From the NCBI GenBank assembly GCA_946479745.1, contig CAMLGZ010000003.1, positions 304,605 to 368,604 on the forward strand: a stretch of DNA of 64,000 bases, in the 5' to 3' direction. The translations under genes were made by a program, and so were the position numbers. Under the pieces are notes generated by a model. That model worked only from the letters and a program-made list of their open reading frames with translations. It had not been told where the DNA came from and did no database searches. This document shows positions 35,662 through 45,453 of the stretch, one piece after another; positions within the stretch are counted from its first letter, which is position 1; the number at the start of each line of letters is the position of its first letter. The stretch comes from an uncultured Pseudoxanthomonas sp. (GTDB lineage Bacteria > Pseudomonadota > Gammaproteobacteria > Xanthomonadales > Xanthomonadaceae).

Positions 35662-36987
35662 ATGAGCAACCCGCACCTCAAGACCGAACTTCCCGGCCCC
35701 AAGGCCCGCGCCATGATCGCGCGCGACGCGGAGGTGATCTCGCCTTCCTATCCGCGCGACTATCCCTTCGTCATGTCGCACGGCCGCGGCACCGAAGTGT
35801 GGGACGTGGACGGCAACCGCTTCCTGGATTTCGCCGCCGGCATCGCCGTATGCGCGACCGGCCATGCGCATCCCCAGGTGGTGGCCGCGGTGAAAGCGGC
35901 GGCGGACGACTTCCTGCACATCTCCAGCGACTACTGGCACGAGAACATGACCGCACTCGGCGAGCGTCTGGCCGCGGTGGCGCCGATGCCCGAACCGGCG
36001 ATGAGTTTCCTCTGCCAGTCCGGCACCGAAGCGGTGGAAGGCGCGTTGAAGCTGGCGCGCTACGTGACCAAACGGCCGCGCTTCATCGGCTTCCTGGGCG
36101 GATTCCACGGGCGCACCATGGGTTCGCTGTCCTTCACTTCCAGCAAGTACACCCAGCAGTTGGGCTTCGCGCCGACCATGCCGGGCGTGACCCATGTGCC
36201 CTACCCCAATCCGTATCGCCCGCTGTTCGCTGGCGACGATCAGGGCAAGGCGGTGCTGGACTACATCCGCATGCTGTTCGAGCGCAGCGTGCCTGCGAGC
36301 GAAGTCGCCGCGATCCTGGTGGAGCCGCTGCAGGGCGAAGGCGGCTATCTGGTGCCGCCGCCGGGCTTCCTGACGGGTTTGCGCGCGCTATGCGACGAGC
36401 ACGGCATCCTGCTGATTTTCGACGAAGTGCAATCGGGCGTAGGCCGCACCGGCAAGATGTTCGCCTGCGAACACGCCGGCGTATCTCCCGACATCATGAC
36501 CTTGGCCAAGGGCCTGGGTTCGGGTCTTCCGATCGGCGCGGTGGTGGCGCGGAAGTCGCTGATGTCGCAATGGAAGCGCGGCGCGCACGGCAACACTTAC
36601 GGCGGCAATCCGATTTCCTGCGCGGCCGCCAACGCGACCTTGGATCTGGTGCGCGGCGGTCTGGTCGACAACGCGGCCACCGTCGGCGCGTATTTCATGC
36701 AGCGTTTGCGCGAACTCAAGCGCGACTATCCCTGTATCGGCGAAGTGCGCGGCCAGGGCCTGATGATCGGCATGGAACTGATCGAAAGCGATGCCGACAG
36801 GACCCCGGCCCGCGGCCTGTGCGACGAGGTGGTCACCCGTGCCTTCCACAACGGTCTGCTGCTGCTCTCCTGCGGCGTCAGCACGGTGCGCTTCATGCCG
36901 CCGCTGAACGTGAGCACGGAAGAGGTGGACGAAGCCATTGCGCTGCTTCGGATCGGCATGGATGAAGCCTTGTCGAGCGAGCACTGA
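35662..36987 (+). CDS. Class III aminotransferase (4-aminobutyrate aminotransferase-like)
   Basis: This 441-residue PLP enzyme resembles GabT/acetylornithine aminotransferases: FLDFAAGIAVCATGHAHPQV, FLCQSGTEAVEGALKLARYV, FHGRTMGSLSFTSSKYTQQ, LLIFDEVQSGVGRTGKMFA and the Schiff-base Lys in LAKGLGSGLPIGAVVA. It is the last gene of the coupled set (33-base gap after CoA-transferase B). A second class III enzyme in one operon suggests a substrate with two amino groups, or a GABA-like product. An ATG without strong Shine-Dalgarno starts it. Confidence 0.9.
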   Translation: MSNPHLKTELPGPKARAMIARDAEVISPSYPRDYPFVMSHGRGTEVWDVDGNRFLDFAAGIAVCATGHAHPQVVAAVKAAADDFLHISSDYWHENMTALGERLAAVAPMPEPAMSFLCQSGTEAVEGALKLARYVTKRPRFIGFLGGFHGRTMGSLSFTSSKYTQQLGFAPTMPGVTHVPYPNPYRPLFAGDDQGKAVLDYIRMLFERSVPASEVAAILVEPLQGEGGYLVPPPGFLTGLRALCDEHGILLIFDEVQSGVGRTGKMFACEHAGVSPDIMTLAKGLGSGLPIGAVVARKSLMSQWKRGAHGNTYGGNPISCAAANATLDLVRGGLVDNAATVGAYFMQRLRELKRDYPCIGEVRGQGLMIGMELIESDADRTPARGLCDEVVTRAFHNGLLLLSCGVSTVRFMPPLNVSTEEVDEAIALLRIGMDEALSSEH

Positions 36988-36991
36988 CGGC

Positions 36992-39007
36992 ATGCTCAGA
37001 TTTTCCCTGTTGCTGGCCATGGGATTGCCGTTCGTCAGCGCAGCTCAATCGCCCGAACCCCACCGTCGCTTCCTGCCCTCCGATCTGGCGCGATTGGCCG
37101 ACGTGGCCGAACCGGAGTTCGCGCCCGATGGCGAAACGCTGGTCTATTCGGTCACCACCGCCAATGCGGCCGAGGATAAAAGCCAGTCCGACCTGTGGCG
37201 CGTCAGCTACGACGGCGGCGGACGCAGGCGATTGACCGATACGCCCGACAGCAGCGAATCGCGTGCGCAATGGTCTCCGGATGGACGGCAGATCGCGTTT
37301 CTGTCCGACCGGAAACGGGAAAACGGAAAAGAGGAAGATGCGATTACGCAGATCTGGGCGATTCCTGCGCAAGGCGGTAGGGCGCGCAGGCTCACTGCCT
37401 TCACCGATGGCGTGGAAGATTTCGCCTGGTCGCCGGACGGCGAGCGACTGGCGGTGATCGCGCTGGATCCGGAGTTTCCGCCCGGCACACCCAAACCGAA
37501 GAACCCCCCGCCCATCGTCACCGAGCGCTATCAATTCAAGGAAGACGGCGCCGACTATCTGGGCGCGCGGCGCAAGCATCTTTATCTGCTCGATATCGTC
37601 AGCAGCAAGGTCGAACAACTGACCTTCGGCGCGCATGACGAACTGCTGCCGGCATGGTCGCCCGACGGCAAGCTGATCGCCTACGTCACCAAGCGCGGAC
37701 TGGACCCCGACCGGCACCTCAACTTCGATCTCTACGCGATCGAACCCAGGGCCGGCGCGAAGGAGCGGCAGCTGACCACTTTCCCCGGTTCCGATCTTGA
37801 TCCGTATTGGGAAACGCGGCCCGCGTGGAGCCCGGATAGCCAGCGCATCGCCTATTTGCGCAGCGGTGAGGACAAGTGGATCTACTACGCCCCGTGGCAA
37901 CTGGCGGTGGTGGACCTGGCCACGGGAAAGGAAACGATCCCGGCCGACATCGACCGCTGCTTCTACAAGCCGCGCTGGTCGCCCGATGGAAAAAGCGTCT
38001 ACGCATTGGTCGAACAGAGCCTTGTCACCCACCTCTCACGCATCGACCTGGCCGACGGCAAAGTCACCGACATCACCCATGGCGACCGCTTCGACTACGA
38101 CCTGGACATCTCCGCGAATGGCCGCATCGTGGTGCTTGGCGGCGACGACCATCAACCTTACGAGGTCTCCACCGTGGACGCCGATGGATTGCGTGCCTTG
38201 GGCAGGCATAACGAATGGCTGGCGGAGAAACAGCTGGCCGATGTAGAGAAGATCCGTTTCCGCAATAAAGAAGGAACGGAGCTGGAAGGCCTGCTGATGA
38301 AACCGGTCGGCTACGAGAAGGGCAAGCGCTACCCTACCCTGCTGCGCCTGCACGGCGGGCCGGTATACGAATACAGCCATGAATTCATGCCCGACTGGCA
38401 GGCGTACGCCGCGCAGGGCTACGCCATCGTGGCGGTCAATCCACGCGGCAGTTCCGGCAGGGGCTTCGACTTCGCCAAGGCCATCTATGCCGACTGGGGC
38501 AACAAGGACATGCAGGACGTGCTGGCCGGTGTCGACCACGTGGTGCGGATGGGCATCGCCGATCCCGAACGCCTGGGCATCGGCGGCTGGAGCTATGGCG
38601 CCATCCTCACCAATGCGGTGATCGCGCGCGATACCCGCTTCAAGGCCGCGGTCAGCGGCGCTGGCGCTTCCAACATGTATGCGATGTTCGGTCATGACCA
38701 ATACGTCCGCGAATACGCGCTGGAGCTGGGTACGCCCTGGAAGGACCGCGAGCAGTACGATCGCGCCAGCTATCCGTTCCTGCATGCGGACCGGATCAGG
38801 ACGCCGACGCTGTTCCAGTGCGCGGAGAAGGACTTCAACGTACCGTGCCTGGGCGCCGAACAGATGTATCAGGCGCTGCGCTCGTTGAACGTGCCCACGC
38901 AGCTGGTGATCTACCCGGGCGAGAACCACGGGCTGACGGTGCCGAGTTATCTGCGGGATCGGCTTGAGCGCAACTTGGCGTGGTACGACAAGTATCTGAA
39001 ACCTTGA
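36992..39007 (+). CDS. Secreted S9 (acylaminoacyl-peptidase-like) peptidase
   Basis: The 671-residue protein has a signal peptide (MLRFSLLLAMGLPFVSAA), a WD-like propeller with TolB-type repeats (AWSPDGKLIAYV, RAQWSPDGRQIAFLSD) and a C-terminal hydrolase with Ser in GIGGWSYGAILTNAV, Asp in QCAEKDFNVPCLGAEQM and His in YPGENHGLTVPSY. This is the S9B/S9C dipeptidyl- or acylaminoacyl-peptidase group. It begins four bases after the aminotransferase stop and so is probably part of the operon, supplying amino acids or derivatives from peptides. Confidence 0.92.
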   Translation: MLRFSLLLAMGLPFVSAAQSPEPHRRFLPSDLARLADVAEPEFAPDGETLVYSVTTANAAEDKSQSDLWRVSYDGGGRRRLTDTPDSSESRAQWSPDGRQIAFLSDRKRENGKEEDAITQIWAIPAQGGRARRLTAFTDGVEDFAWSPDGERLAVIALDPEFPPGTPKPKNPPPIVTERYQFKEDGADYLGARRKHLYLLDIVSSKVEQLTFGAHDELLPAWSPDGKLIAYVTKRGLDPDRHLNFDLYAIEPRAGAKERQLTTFPGSDLDPYWETRPAWSPDSQRIAYLRSGEDKWIYYAPWQLAVVDLATGKETIPADIDRCFYKPRWSPDGKSVYALVEQSLVTHLSRIDLADGKVTDITHGDRFDYDLDISANGRIVVLGGDDHQPYEVSTVDADGLRALGRHNEWLAEKQLADVEKIRFRNKEGTELEGLLMKPVGYEKGKRYPTLLRLHGGPVYEYSHEFMPDWQAYAAQGYAIVAVNPRGSSGRGFDFAKAIYADWGNKDMQDVLAGVDHVVRMGIADPERLGIGGWSYGAILTNAVIARDTRFKAAVSGAGASNMYAMFGHDQYVREYALELGTPWKDREQYDRASYPFLHADRIRTPTLFQCAEKDFNVPCLGAEQMYQALRSLNVPTQLVIYPGENHGLTVPSYLRDRLERNLAWYDKYLKP

Positions 39008-39029
39008 GCCGCATGATGTTCGGCTCAAG
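39003..39029 (+). terminator. Hairpin at the end of the S9 peptidase gene
   Basis: CTTGAGCCG (39003-39011) and CGGCTCAAG (39021-39029) form a perfect nine-base stem overlapping the stop codon. No T-run follows. Together with the adjacent long repeat it probably ends or stabilises the operon transcript. Confidence 0.4.
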
Positions 39030-39045
39030 CAAGGTAAATAAGCCC

Positions 39046-39129
39046 TGTCATCCCGAACGCAGTGAGGGATCTGCTTGCCTGCGGCCGAGCGAAAGCAGAA
39101 GCAGATCCCTCACTGCGTTCGGGATGACA
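39046..39129. repeat. Paired inverted repeat, family H
   Basis: Perfect 31-base arms beginning TGTCATCCCGAACGCAGTGA (39046-39076 and 39099-39129) flank a 22-base loop, between the S9 peptidase and Rieske oxygenase genes. Confidence 0.85.
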
Positions 39130-39291
39130 AGTATCTTTGGTGCAGAAACCCACTTTTACGGCACATGCCATCCGGCAGCGGACGCAGGCGCGCAGAGCGC
39201 GCACAATGCGGCTGCGGCGAGGAAACGGATCATTGGAAGGCGCCGCAAACGGGCCGGGCGGCACTGAAGCTGACAACCACGGGAGCACGCG

Positions 39292-40362
39292 ATGCGGGCA
39301 GTTGATGCGGCAAAGGAACTGGAGTTGGCGAGCGCCTTGCCGGCGCGCTATTACTTCGGCGAAGACATGCTGGCGATGGAACAGCGTTCGGTGTTCGCGC
39401 GCAGCTGGCAGCTGGTGGCGCACCACAACCAGTTGGCCGAACCCGGCGACCACGTGGTCGAGAAGATAGGCGAAGTGCCGGTGATCGTGATCCGCGGACA
39501 GGACGGCGTGCTGCGCGCCTTCCCCAATGTCTGCCGCCACCGCGCCGGACCGTTGGCGCTATGCAATGGCAAGGGCGCGCGCGCATTGCATTGCAAGTAC
39601 CACGGCTGGACCTACACGCTGGAAGGCCAGCTGCGCAGCGCGCCGGAAATGCAGGCCGCCGCCGACTTCGACGTAACGAACATCCGCCTGCCGCCGTTGC
39701 GCGTGCACGAATGGCAGGGGCTGGTGTTCGTGGCCTTGAACGAGGACGTTCCGGCTTTCGATGAAGTGTACGGCGGCATCGTAGAACGCATCGCCCCGAT
39801 CGACCTGTCGGCGATGCGCTACCTGCGCCGCGATTCCTACGACATCGATTGCAACTGGAAGGTCTACATCGACAATTTCCTGGAAGGCTACCACCTGCCG
39901 CACGTGCATCCGGGACTATCCAAGGTGCTGGATTACCGCGCCTACGACACCGAACTGTTCCCGTGGTACTCGCTGCAGTCCTCGCCGCTGCGCGACGGTG
40001 GTGAGTTCTATGGCGAAGGCGAGGCGTTCTACTACCAGGTCTATCCCAACGTGATGCTCAACATCATGCCAGGCCGCCTGCAGACCAACCGCATCCTGCC
40101 GCTGGGTCCGGGGCGCTGCCGGGTGGAGTTCGACTATTACTACGCGCAAGACGACAAAGCCATGTCGCGCATCGCCGCCGACCAGGCTTTCAGCGACGAA
40201 GTACAGATCGAGGACGTGACCATCTGCGAAGCCGTGCAGAAAGGCCTGGCCTCGGGCTTCTACGAGGCTGGCAGGCTGTGCCCCAAACGCGAAAGCGGCG
40301 TCTGGCATTTCCAGAATCTTTTACGCGCGGCCTATGCCGGCGATACCGGAGCAACCGCATGA
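39292..40362 (+). CDS. Rieske oxygenase of the quaternary-amine type
   Basis: This is a 356-residue oxygenase alpha subunit. The Rieske [2Fe-2S] ligands are C81-x-H83 and C101-x-x-H104 (NVCRHRAGPL, HCKYHGWTYTL). The mononuclear iron ligands H201 and H206 lie in DNFLEGYHLPHVHPG, with an Asp in EDVTICEAVQKG as probable third ligand. The position that bridges to the neighbouring Rieske centre (Asp in naphthalene dioxygenase) is Glu198, as in carnitine monooxygenase CntA. The fold resembles choline monooxygenase and stachydrine/glycine-betaine demethylases. No reductase gene is in the window. Its stop overlaps the amidohydrolase start (ATGA). Confidence 0.88.
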   Translation: MRAVDAAKELELASALPARYYFGEDMLAMEQRSVFARSWQLVAHHNQLAEPGDHVVEKIGEVPVIVIRGQDGVLRAFPNVCRHRAGPLALCNGKGARALHCKYHGWTYTLEGQLRSAPEMQAAADFDVTNIRLPPLRVHEWQGLVFVALNEDVPAFDEVYGGIVERIAPIDLSAMRYLRRDSYDIDCNWKVYIDNFLEGYHLPHVHPGLSKVLDYRAYDTELFPWYSLQSSPLRDGGEFYGEGEAFYYQVYPNVMLNIMPGRLQTNRILPLGPGRCRVEFDYYYAQDDKAMSRIAADQAFSDEVQIEDVTICEAVQKGLASGFYEAGRLCPKRESGVWHFQNLLRAAYAGDTGATA

Positions 40363-41651
40363 CCGTTCGTGCTTCCCTGCTGCTGGCCGCGTGCTCGCTC
40401 TGCGCGTCCACGTCCGATGCGAACTGCGCCGAACGCACCGTAGTACGTGCCGGGCATCTGCTGGAGGTCGAGACCGGCAAGGTACTGGATGACCAGGCGA
40501 TAGGCATCGAGAACGGGAAGATCGTCTCCATAACGCCTTGGAACGCCGGTTCCACCGGCGCCCGCGTCCTCGACTGGTCGGCCTACACCGTCGTGCCCGG
40601 CCTGATGGACATGCACACCCACCTGGCCGACGAGGGCCAGTCCGCCGATCCTGCTACGCCGCTGAAGAGCAACCCCGCGCGCGATGCCTTCATCGGCGCC
40701 AAGAATGCGCGCGACACGCTGCGCGCCGGCTTCACGACGGTGCGCGACGTCGGCGTATTCCGCGGCCTGGCCGACGTGACCCTGCGCGATGCGATCAACG
40801 CCGGGCTGGTGCTGGGCCCGCGCATGTTCGTGGCCGGCGCCTACATCACCATCAGCGGCGGCGGCGGCGAGATTACTGGCCTGCCCGCCGGCACGGTGGT
40901 GCCGCCGGAGTTCCGCCTGGGCGTCTCCGACAACGAGCAGGAAATCCGCAAGCATGTGGACTACCTGCTGGATCACGGCGCCGACTTCATCAAAGTCATC
41001 GCCACCGGCGCCGTGTTGGCCGCCGGCACCGAACCGGGCCAGTCCGAATACACCGAGGCGCAGATCCGCGCCGCCGTCGAAGAAGCCGCCCAGCACGGCA
41101 CCTTCGTCGCCGCCCATGCGCACGGCGCCGAGGGCATCAAGCGCGCGGTGCGCGCCGGCGTGCGTTCCATCGAACACGGTTCGCTGATGGACGACGAGTC
41201 CATCGCCCTGATGAAGCAGCACGGCACCTGGCTGGACGCGGACATCTACAACGGCGACTACATCGACACCGTCGGCCGCCAGGCCGGCTGGTCCGAGGAA
41301 ATCATGCGCAAGAACCTGGAAACCACCGACGCCCAGCGCCAGGGTTTCCGCAAGGCGGTCAAGGCCGGCGTCAACATTTCCTACGGCACCGACGCCGGCG
41401 TCTACCCGCACGGCGACAACGCGCGCCAGTTCGCCTACATGGTGAAGTACGGGATGACGCCGCTGCAGGCGATCCAGTCGGCGACCATTGATTCGGCCAC
41501 GTTGCTTGGGAAAGAGAAGGAGCTGGGATCGATCGCCGTCGGCAAGTTCGCCGATCTGGTTGCAGTGGAATGCGATCCGTTGCAGGACATCGAATGCCTG
41601 CGCAAGGTGCGCGGCGTGGTCAAGGCGGGTCAATCCGTCTCGCTTGATTGA
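40359..41651 (+). CDS. Secreted amidohydrolase (Xaa-Pro dipeptidase/imidazolonepropionase-like)
   Basis: The 430-residue metal-dependent hydrolase has an N-terminal signal (possibly lipoprotein, LLLAAC). Motifs: metal-binding HxH in GLMDMHTHLADEG, carboxylated Lys in ADFIKVIATGAVLA, His in VAAHAHGAEG and RSIEHGSLMDDE, and Asp in ISYGTDAGVYPHGDN. It belongs with exported prolidase-like enzymes such as Caulobacter Cc2672, which I recall as hydrolysing dipeptides with C-terminal Arg/Lys. It is coupled to the Rieske gene by an ATGA overlap, so it may release the N-methylated or basic amino acid that the oxygenase uses. Confidence 0.85.
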   Translation: MTVRASLLLAACSLCASTSDANCAERTVVRAGHLLEVETGKVLDDQAIGIENGKIVSITPWNAGSTGARVLDWSAYTVVPGLMDMHTHLADEGQSADPATPLKSNPARDAFIGAKNARDTLRAGFTTVRDVGVFRGLADVTLRDAINAGLVLGPRMFVAGAYITISGGGGEITGLPAGTVVPPEFRLGVSDNEQEIRKHVDYLLDHGADFIKVIATGAVLAAGTEPGQSEYTEAQIRAAVEEAAQHGTFVAAHAHGAEGIKRAVRAGVRSIEHGSLMDDESIALMKQHGTWLDADIYNGDYIDTVGRQAGWSEEIMRKNLETTDAQRQGFRKAVKAGVNISYGTDAGVYPHGDNARQFAYMVKYGMTPLQAIQSATIDSATLLGKEKELGSIAVGKFADLVAVECDPLQDIECLRKVRGVVKAGQSVSLD

Positions 41652-41693
41652 ATCGATAGAGCATGACTCTGACGAAGCTCGCATGGATCTCCA

Positions 41694-41920
41694 CCTCTCC
41701 CCTTGTGGGAGAGGTCGACGCGCTTCGCGCGGCGGGAGAGGGGTCGCCGGAGCCCGTTGCTCAATACGCCGTTAAGGTTTCCGAAGCCGCGACCAGCTGG
41801 ACGCCACACTCGAAACTTCCATGCTCGGCAAGTTATTCGGGCTCCGGCGCCCCCTCTTCCGGCGCTTCGCGCCACCCCGTATCAAGTACGGGGCAGGCTC
41901 TTCTCCCACGAGGGGAGAAG
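41694..41920. repeat. Composite inverted-repeat element, family E-like
   Basis: It starts with hairpin CCTCTCCCCTTGTGGGAGAGG (41694-41714; 21 bases, first 20 shown as CCTCTCCCCTTGTGGGAGAG) and GCGCTTCGCGC, and ends with CTTCTCCCACGAGGGGAGAA (41900-41919). About 180 bases without coding sense lie between. It fills the 322-base gap between the amidohydrolase and permease genes and resembles a small non-autonomous mobile element. Confidence 0.65.
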
Positions 41921-41973
41921 GGGTCATTCTCATGCTTCACCCACTCGCACGAGCTCAATTTTCCAGGGTTCCC

Positions 41974-43287
41974 ATGAACGATACGAAGAAGATCGGCTTC
42001 TGGACCTGCACCGCCCTGGTAGTAGGCAATTGCATCGGCATGGGCATCTTCCTGCTGCCGGCGTCGCTGGCGCCGTACGGGTTCAACGCGACTATCGGCT
42101 GGGGCATCACGGTGGTCGGCTGCATCGCGCTGGCGAGGGTATTCGCGCGGCTGGCGCGTGAACTTCCGAATGCCGACGGCCCTTACGGCTACGTGCGCAG
42201 TACTCTGGGCGAACTGCCCGCCTATATCGCACTGTGGTGCTATTGGGTCTCCCTGTGGATCACCAATGCGGCGCTGGCGACCGGCGTGGTCGCCTACATC
42301 ACCGCCGTCTTTCCCGAGCTGGGCCAGCTGCAACCCTCGCTGTTCGCGTTGGGCCTGTTGTGGACTTTCGTGATCATCAATCTGTGCGGCGTGCGAACCG
42401 GGGGCGGCGTGCAGATCGTGACCACGGCGCTGAAGCTATTGCCGATGCTGGCCATCGCGGTGCTGGCCGTGTGGATGCTGATCGATTCGCCGCAGGCCTA
42501 CGCAGCGCACACGCCGACCAAGCCTGTCACCCTGGGCGATACCATGGCGGCCTCGACTATCGCGCTGTTTGCGATGCTCGGAATCGAGTCGGCCACGGTG
42601 CCCGCTTCCCGGGTCGAGAATCCGGGACGCACGATCCCGCGCGCCACCATCGTCGGCACTCTGCTCACCGCGGCGATCTACCTGGTCGTATCCACCGTGC
42701 CCATGTTGCTGCTACCCGAACAGGAACTGGCGAATGCACCGGCGCCGTTCGCGTTGCTGATGGATCGTTTCGTCGGCGAGGGAGTGGGCCGCTGGCTGGC
42801 GTTGTTCGTCGTCGTCAGCGGGCTGGGGGCGTTGAACGGATGGACGCTGCTGGTCGGCGAGCTGACCCGCACCATGGCTGACAACGGCGTGCTGCCCGCC
42901 TTCCTTGCGCGCAACAACCGGCGCGGTGCCCCGGCCTTCGCGCTGGTCGTCACTGCGCTGCTCGCAAGCGCGATGATCCTGATGAACTACAGCAAGTCGC
43001 TGGTGAACGGCTTCACTGTCCTGACCCAGGTGGTCACGGCGGCCAATCTGCCGCTGTATCTGTGCTGTTCACTGGCGCTGGCGGTGCTGTGGTATCGCGG
43101 CAAACGCCTGGACGACAAAGCCGTACGCGGGCTGGTGCTGATCTCGGTGCTGGGAGCGGCCTACTCCCTCTTCGCCTTCATCGGCATGGGCCACGAGGCC
43201 TTCATGATGGCGCTGGTGCTGGCCGCCTGCGGCCTGCCGCTTTATATCTTCATGCGTGTGCTGCGCGCGCGACTCAACCGGTCCTGA
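41974..43287 (+). CDS. APC-family amino acid permease (AdiC/PotE-like)
   Basis: This 437-residue inner-membrane transporter has about 12 helices. The first, ALVVGNCIGMGIFLLPASLA, carries the GxGIF substrate-carboxylate motif of APC transporters. Helix 6 (ALFAMLGIESATVPASRVEN) is typical of basic amino acid/polyamine antiporters such as AdiC and CadB. A cationic or zwitterionic amine is the likely substrate. It lies four bases before the DgcA-like gene, so these two are cotranscribed. Confidence 0.88.
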   Translation: MNDTKKIGFWTCTALVVGNCIGMGIFLLPASLAPYGFNATIGWGITVVGCIALARVFARLARELPNADGPYGYVRSTLGELPAYIALWCYWVSLWITNAALATGVVAYITAVFPELGQLQPSLFALGLLWTFVIINLCGVRTGGGVQIVTTALKLLPMLAIAVLAVWMLIDSPQAYAAHTPTKPVTLGDTMAASTIALFAMLGIESATVPASRVENPGRTIPRATIVGTLLTAAIYLVVSTVPMLLLPEQELANAPAPFALLMDRFVGEGVGRWLALFVVVSGLGALNGWTLLVGELTRTMADNGVLPAFLARNNRRGAPAFALVVTALLASAMILMNYSKSLVNGFTVLTQVVTAANLPLYLCCSLALAVLWYRGKRLDDKAVRGLVLISVLGAAYSLFAFIGMGHEAFMMALVLAACGLPLYIFMRVLRARLNRS

Positions 43288-43290
43288 TCC

Positions 43291-45348
43291 ATGGCTCGCG
43301 ATCCACGCTACGACATTCTGTTCACGCCGATACGAATCGGCCCCGTCATCGCCAAGAACCGCTTCTTCCAGGTACCGCATTGCAACGGTATGGGCCATGC
43401 CATGCCGCTGGCGCACGCGGCGATGCGCGAGGTGAAGGCCGAAGGCGGCTGGGCGGTGATTTCGACCGAGGAATGCGAGATCCATCCCAGCAGCGATCTG
43501 ACCCCGTACGTCGAAGCGCGCCTGTGGGACGACCGCGATATCCCCGCGCTGGCGCTGATGAGCGACAAGGTGCATGCGCACGGCGCGCTGGCGGCGCTGG
43601 AGCTGTCTCATAACGGACCGACCGCCTCCAATCTTTTTTCGCGCGAGGTGCTGATCGCGCCTTCGCACCAACCTTCCAAGTACGGCTACCCGGCGCAGGC
43701 CCGGGCCATGGACCTGCACGACATCCGCGAGTACCGGCGCTGGCATCGCGAAGCGGCGATCCGCGGTAAGCGTGCGGGCATGGACATCATCTACGTTTAC
43801 GCCGGGCACGACCTGTCGCTGGCCATGCATTTCCTGCAGCGCCGCCGCAACCAGCGCACCGACGAATACGGCGGCTCTCTGGAAAACCGCGTGCGCTTGC
43901 TGCGCGAGGTGCTGCAGGACACCAAGGACGCCGTGGGCGACACCTGCGGTGTCGCCATCCGCTTCGCCACCGAGGAACTGCTGGGCCCGGGCGGCGTGGA
44001 ATTGAACGAGGCGCGCGACATCGTCGGCATGCTGGCCGAGATTCCGGACCTGTGGGACGTGAATATGGCCGCCTGGTACAACGATTCCCTACCCTCGCGC
44101 TTCGCGGCCGAAGGCGCGCAGGAACCCTTCATCGATTTCGTCAAGAAGACCACCAGCAAGCCGGTGGTCGGGGTGGGCCGCTTCACTTCGCCCGACACCA
44201 TGGTGTCGCAGATCAAACGCGGCGTGCTGGACATGATCGGCGCCGCGCGCCCGTCCATAGCCGATCCTTTCCTGCCGAAGAAGATCGAGGAAGGCCGCAT
44301 CGACGACATCCGCGAATGCATCGGCTGCAACATCTGCGTCTCCGGCGACATGACCATTTCGCCGATCCGCTGCACGCAGAACCCGACCATGGGCGAAGAG
44401 TGGCGCAAGGACTGGCATCCGGAAACCATCGCCGAGCGGCAATCCGAATCGCGCGTGCTGGTGGTCGGTGCCGGCCCGGCGGGGCTGGAGGCGGCGCGTG
44501 CCCTGGGGCAGCGCGGCTATGAAGTGAATGTGGCCGAAGGCCGCAAGGAACTCGGTGGCCGCGTTACCCGCGAGTCCCGCCTGCCCGGATTGTCCGAATG
44601 GGCGCGCGTGCGCGACTGGCGCGTCGGCCAGATCGGCAAAATGGAGAACGTAAGCATCTACCAGGATTCGCAACTGACCGCGCAGGACGTGCTCGACTTC
44701 GGCGCCGAACATGTGGTGCTGGCCACCGGCTGCCACTGGCGCCGCGACGGCTACGGACGCAGCAACGGACTGGGGATAGCGGGATTCGCCGACAACGACC
44801 GCCTCTTCACACCCGACGACATCATGGACGGTCGCCTGCCGCAAGGCCGGGTGGTCATTTTCGACGACGACTATTTCTATCTGGGCAGCGTGGTCGCCGA
44901 AGCATTGCGCAAGCACGGTTGCGAAGTCGCTTATCTGACCGCCGACGACACCATCGCTTCGTGGAGCGTACACACGCTGGAGTACCGGCATATCCAGGTC
45001 CGCATGGCCGGGCTTGAAGTCGAACAGCTGGTGTCGCACAACCCCAACGGTTTCGAAGGCACGACGCTGTCGCTGGAACAGGTTTGGAGCGGTAAGCCGC
45101 GCGTGCTGGAATGCGATGCGGTCGTGGCCATCACCGCAAGGCTGCCCGATGATTCCCTCTACCAGGCGCTACTCTCGCGCCAGGCCGAATGGGCCGATGC
45201 CGGCATCCGTTCCGTGCGCTGCATCGGCGATGCGCATGCGCCGGGACTCATCGCACATGCGGTCTATGAAGGCCATCGCTACGCCCGTGAACTGGATGCC
45301 GATCCGACGGGAGAGGTCGCCTTCAAACGCCACTTCCACGCGGCGTAA
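43291..45348 (+). CDS. DgcA-like FMN/Fe-S/FAD N-demethylase
   Basis: The 685-residue protein has the trimethylamine-dehydrogenase layout. A TIM-barrel FMN domain covers residues ~1-340 (FTPIRIGPVIAKNRFFQVPH, RTDEYGGSLENRVRLLREVL). A 4Fe-4S site (CIGCNICVSGDMTISPIRC) follows, then FAD/NAD-binding domains (VLVVGAGPAGLEAARALG). The closest characterised relatives by pattern are dimethylglycine demethylase DgcA and N-methylproline demethylase StcD, which pass electrons to a DgcB-type partner; none is in view. With the Rieske oxygenase it could strip methyl groups stepwise from a betaine. Confidence 0.88.
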   Translation: MARDPRYDILFTPIRIGPVIAKNRFFQVPHCNGMGHAMPLAHAAMREVKAEGGWAVISTEECEIHPSSDLTPYVEARLWDDRDIPALALMSDKVHAHGALAALELSHNGPTASNLFSREVLIAPSHQPSKYGYPAQARAMDLHDIREYRRWHREAAIRGKRAGMDIIYVYAGHDLSLAMHFLQRRRNQRTDEYGGSLENRVRLLREVLQDTKDAVGDTCGVAIRFATEELLGPGGVELNEARDIVGMLAEIPDLWDVNMAAWYNDSLPSRFAAEGAQEPFIDFVKKTTSKPVVGVGRFTSPDTMVSQIKRGVLDMIGAARPSIADPFLPKKIEEGRIDDIRECIGCNICVSGDMTISPIRCTQNPTMGEEWRKDWHPETIAERQSESRVLVVGAGPAGLEAARALGQRGYEVNVAEGRKELGGRVTRESRLPGLSEWARVRDWRVGQIGKMENVSIYQDSQLTAQDVLDFGAEHVVLATGCHWRRDGYGRSNGLGIAGFADNDRLFTPDDIMDGRLPQGRVVIFDDDYFYLGSVVAEALRKHGCEVAYLTADDTIASWSVHTLEYRHIQVRMAGLEVEQLVSHNPNGFEGTTLSLEQVWSGKPRVLECDAVVAITARLPDDSLYQALLSRQAEWADAGIRSVRCIGDAHAPGLIAHAVYEGHRYARELDADPTGEVAFKRHFHAA

Positions 45349-45453
45349 TCGCTGCGGGCCCGTATCCGGAAAGAAAGGCCGGACCATGACCGGAATGCCG
45401 GAAACCGACAGAATCATTGCCTTCGGTCGCGTGCGTTCGCGTGACGGTTACCC

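Noticed and set aside
41694..41920. Insertion sequence between amidohydrolase and permease
   Set aside because: It has hairpins at both ends but no transposase frame and no visible target duplication; listed only as a repeat element.
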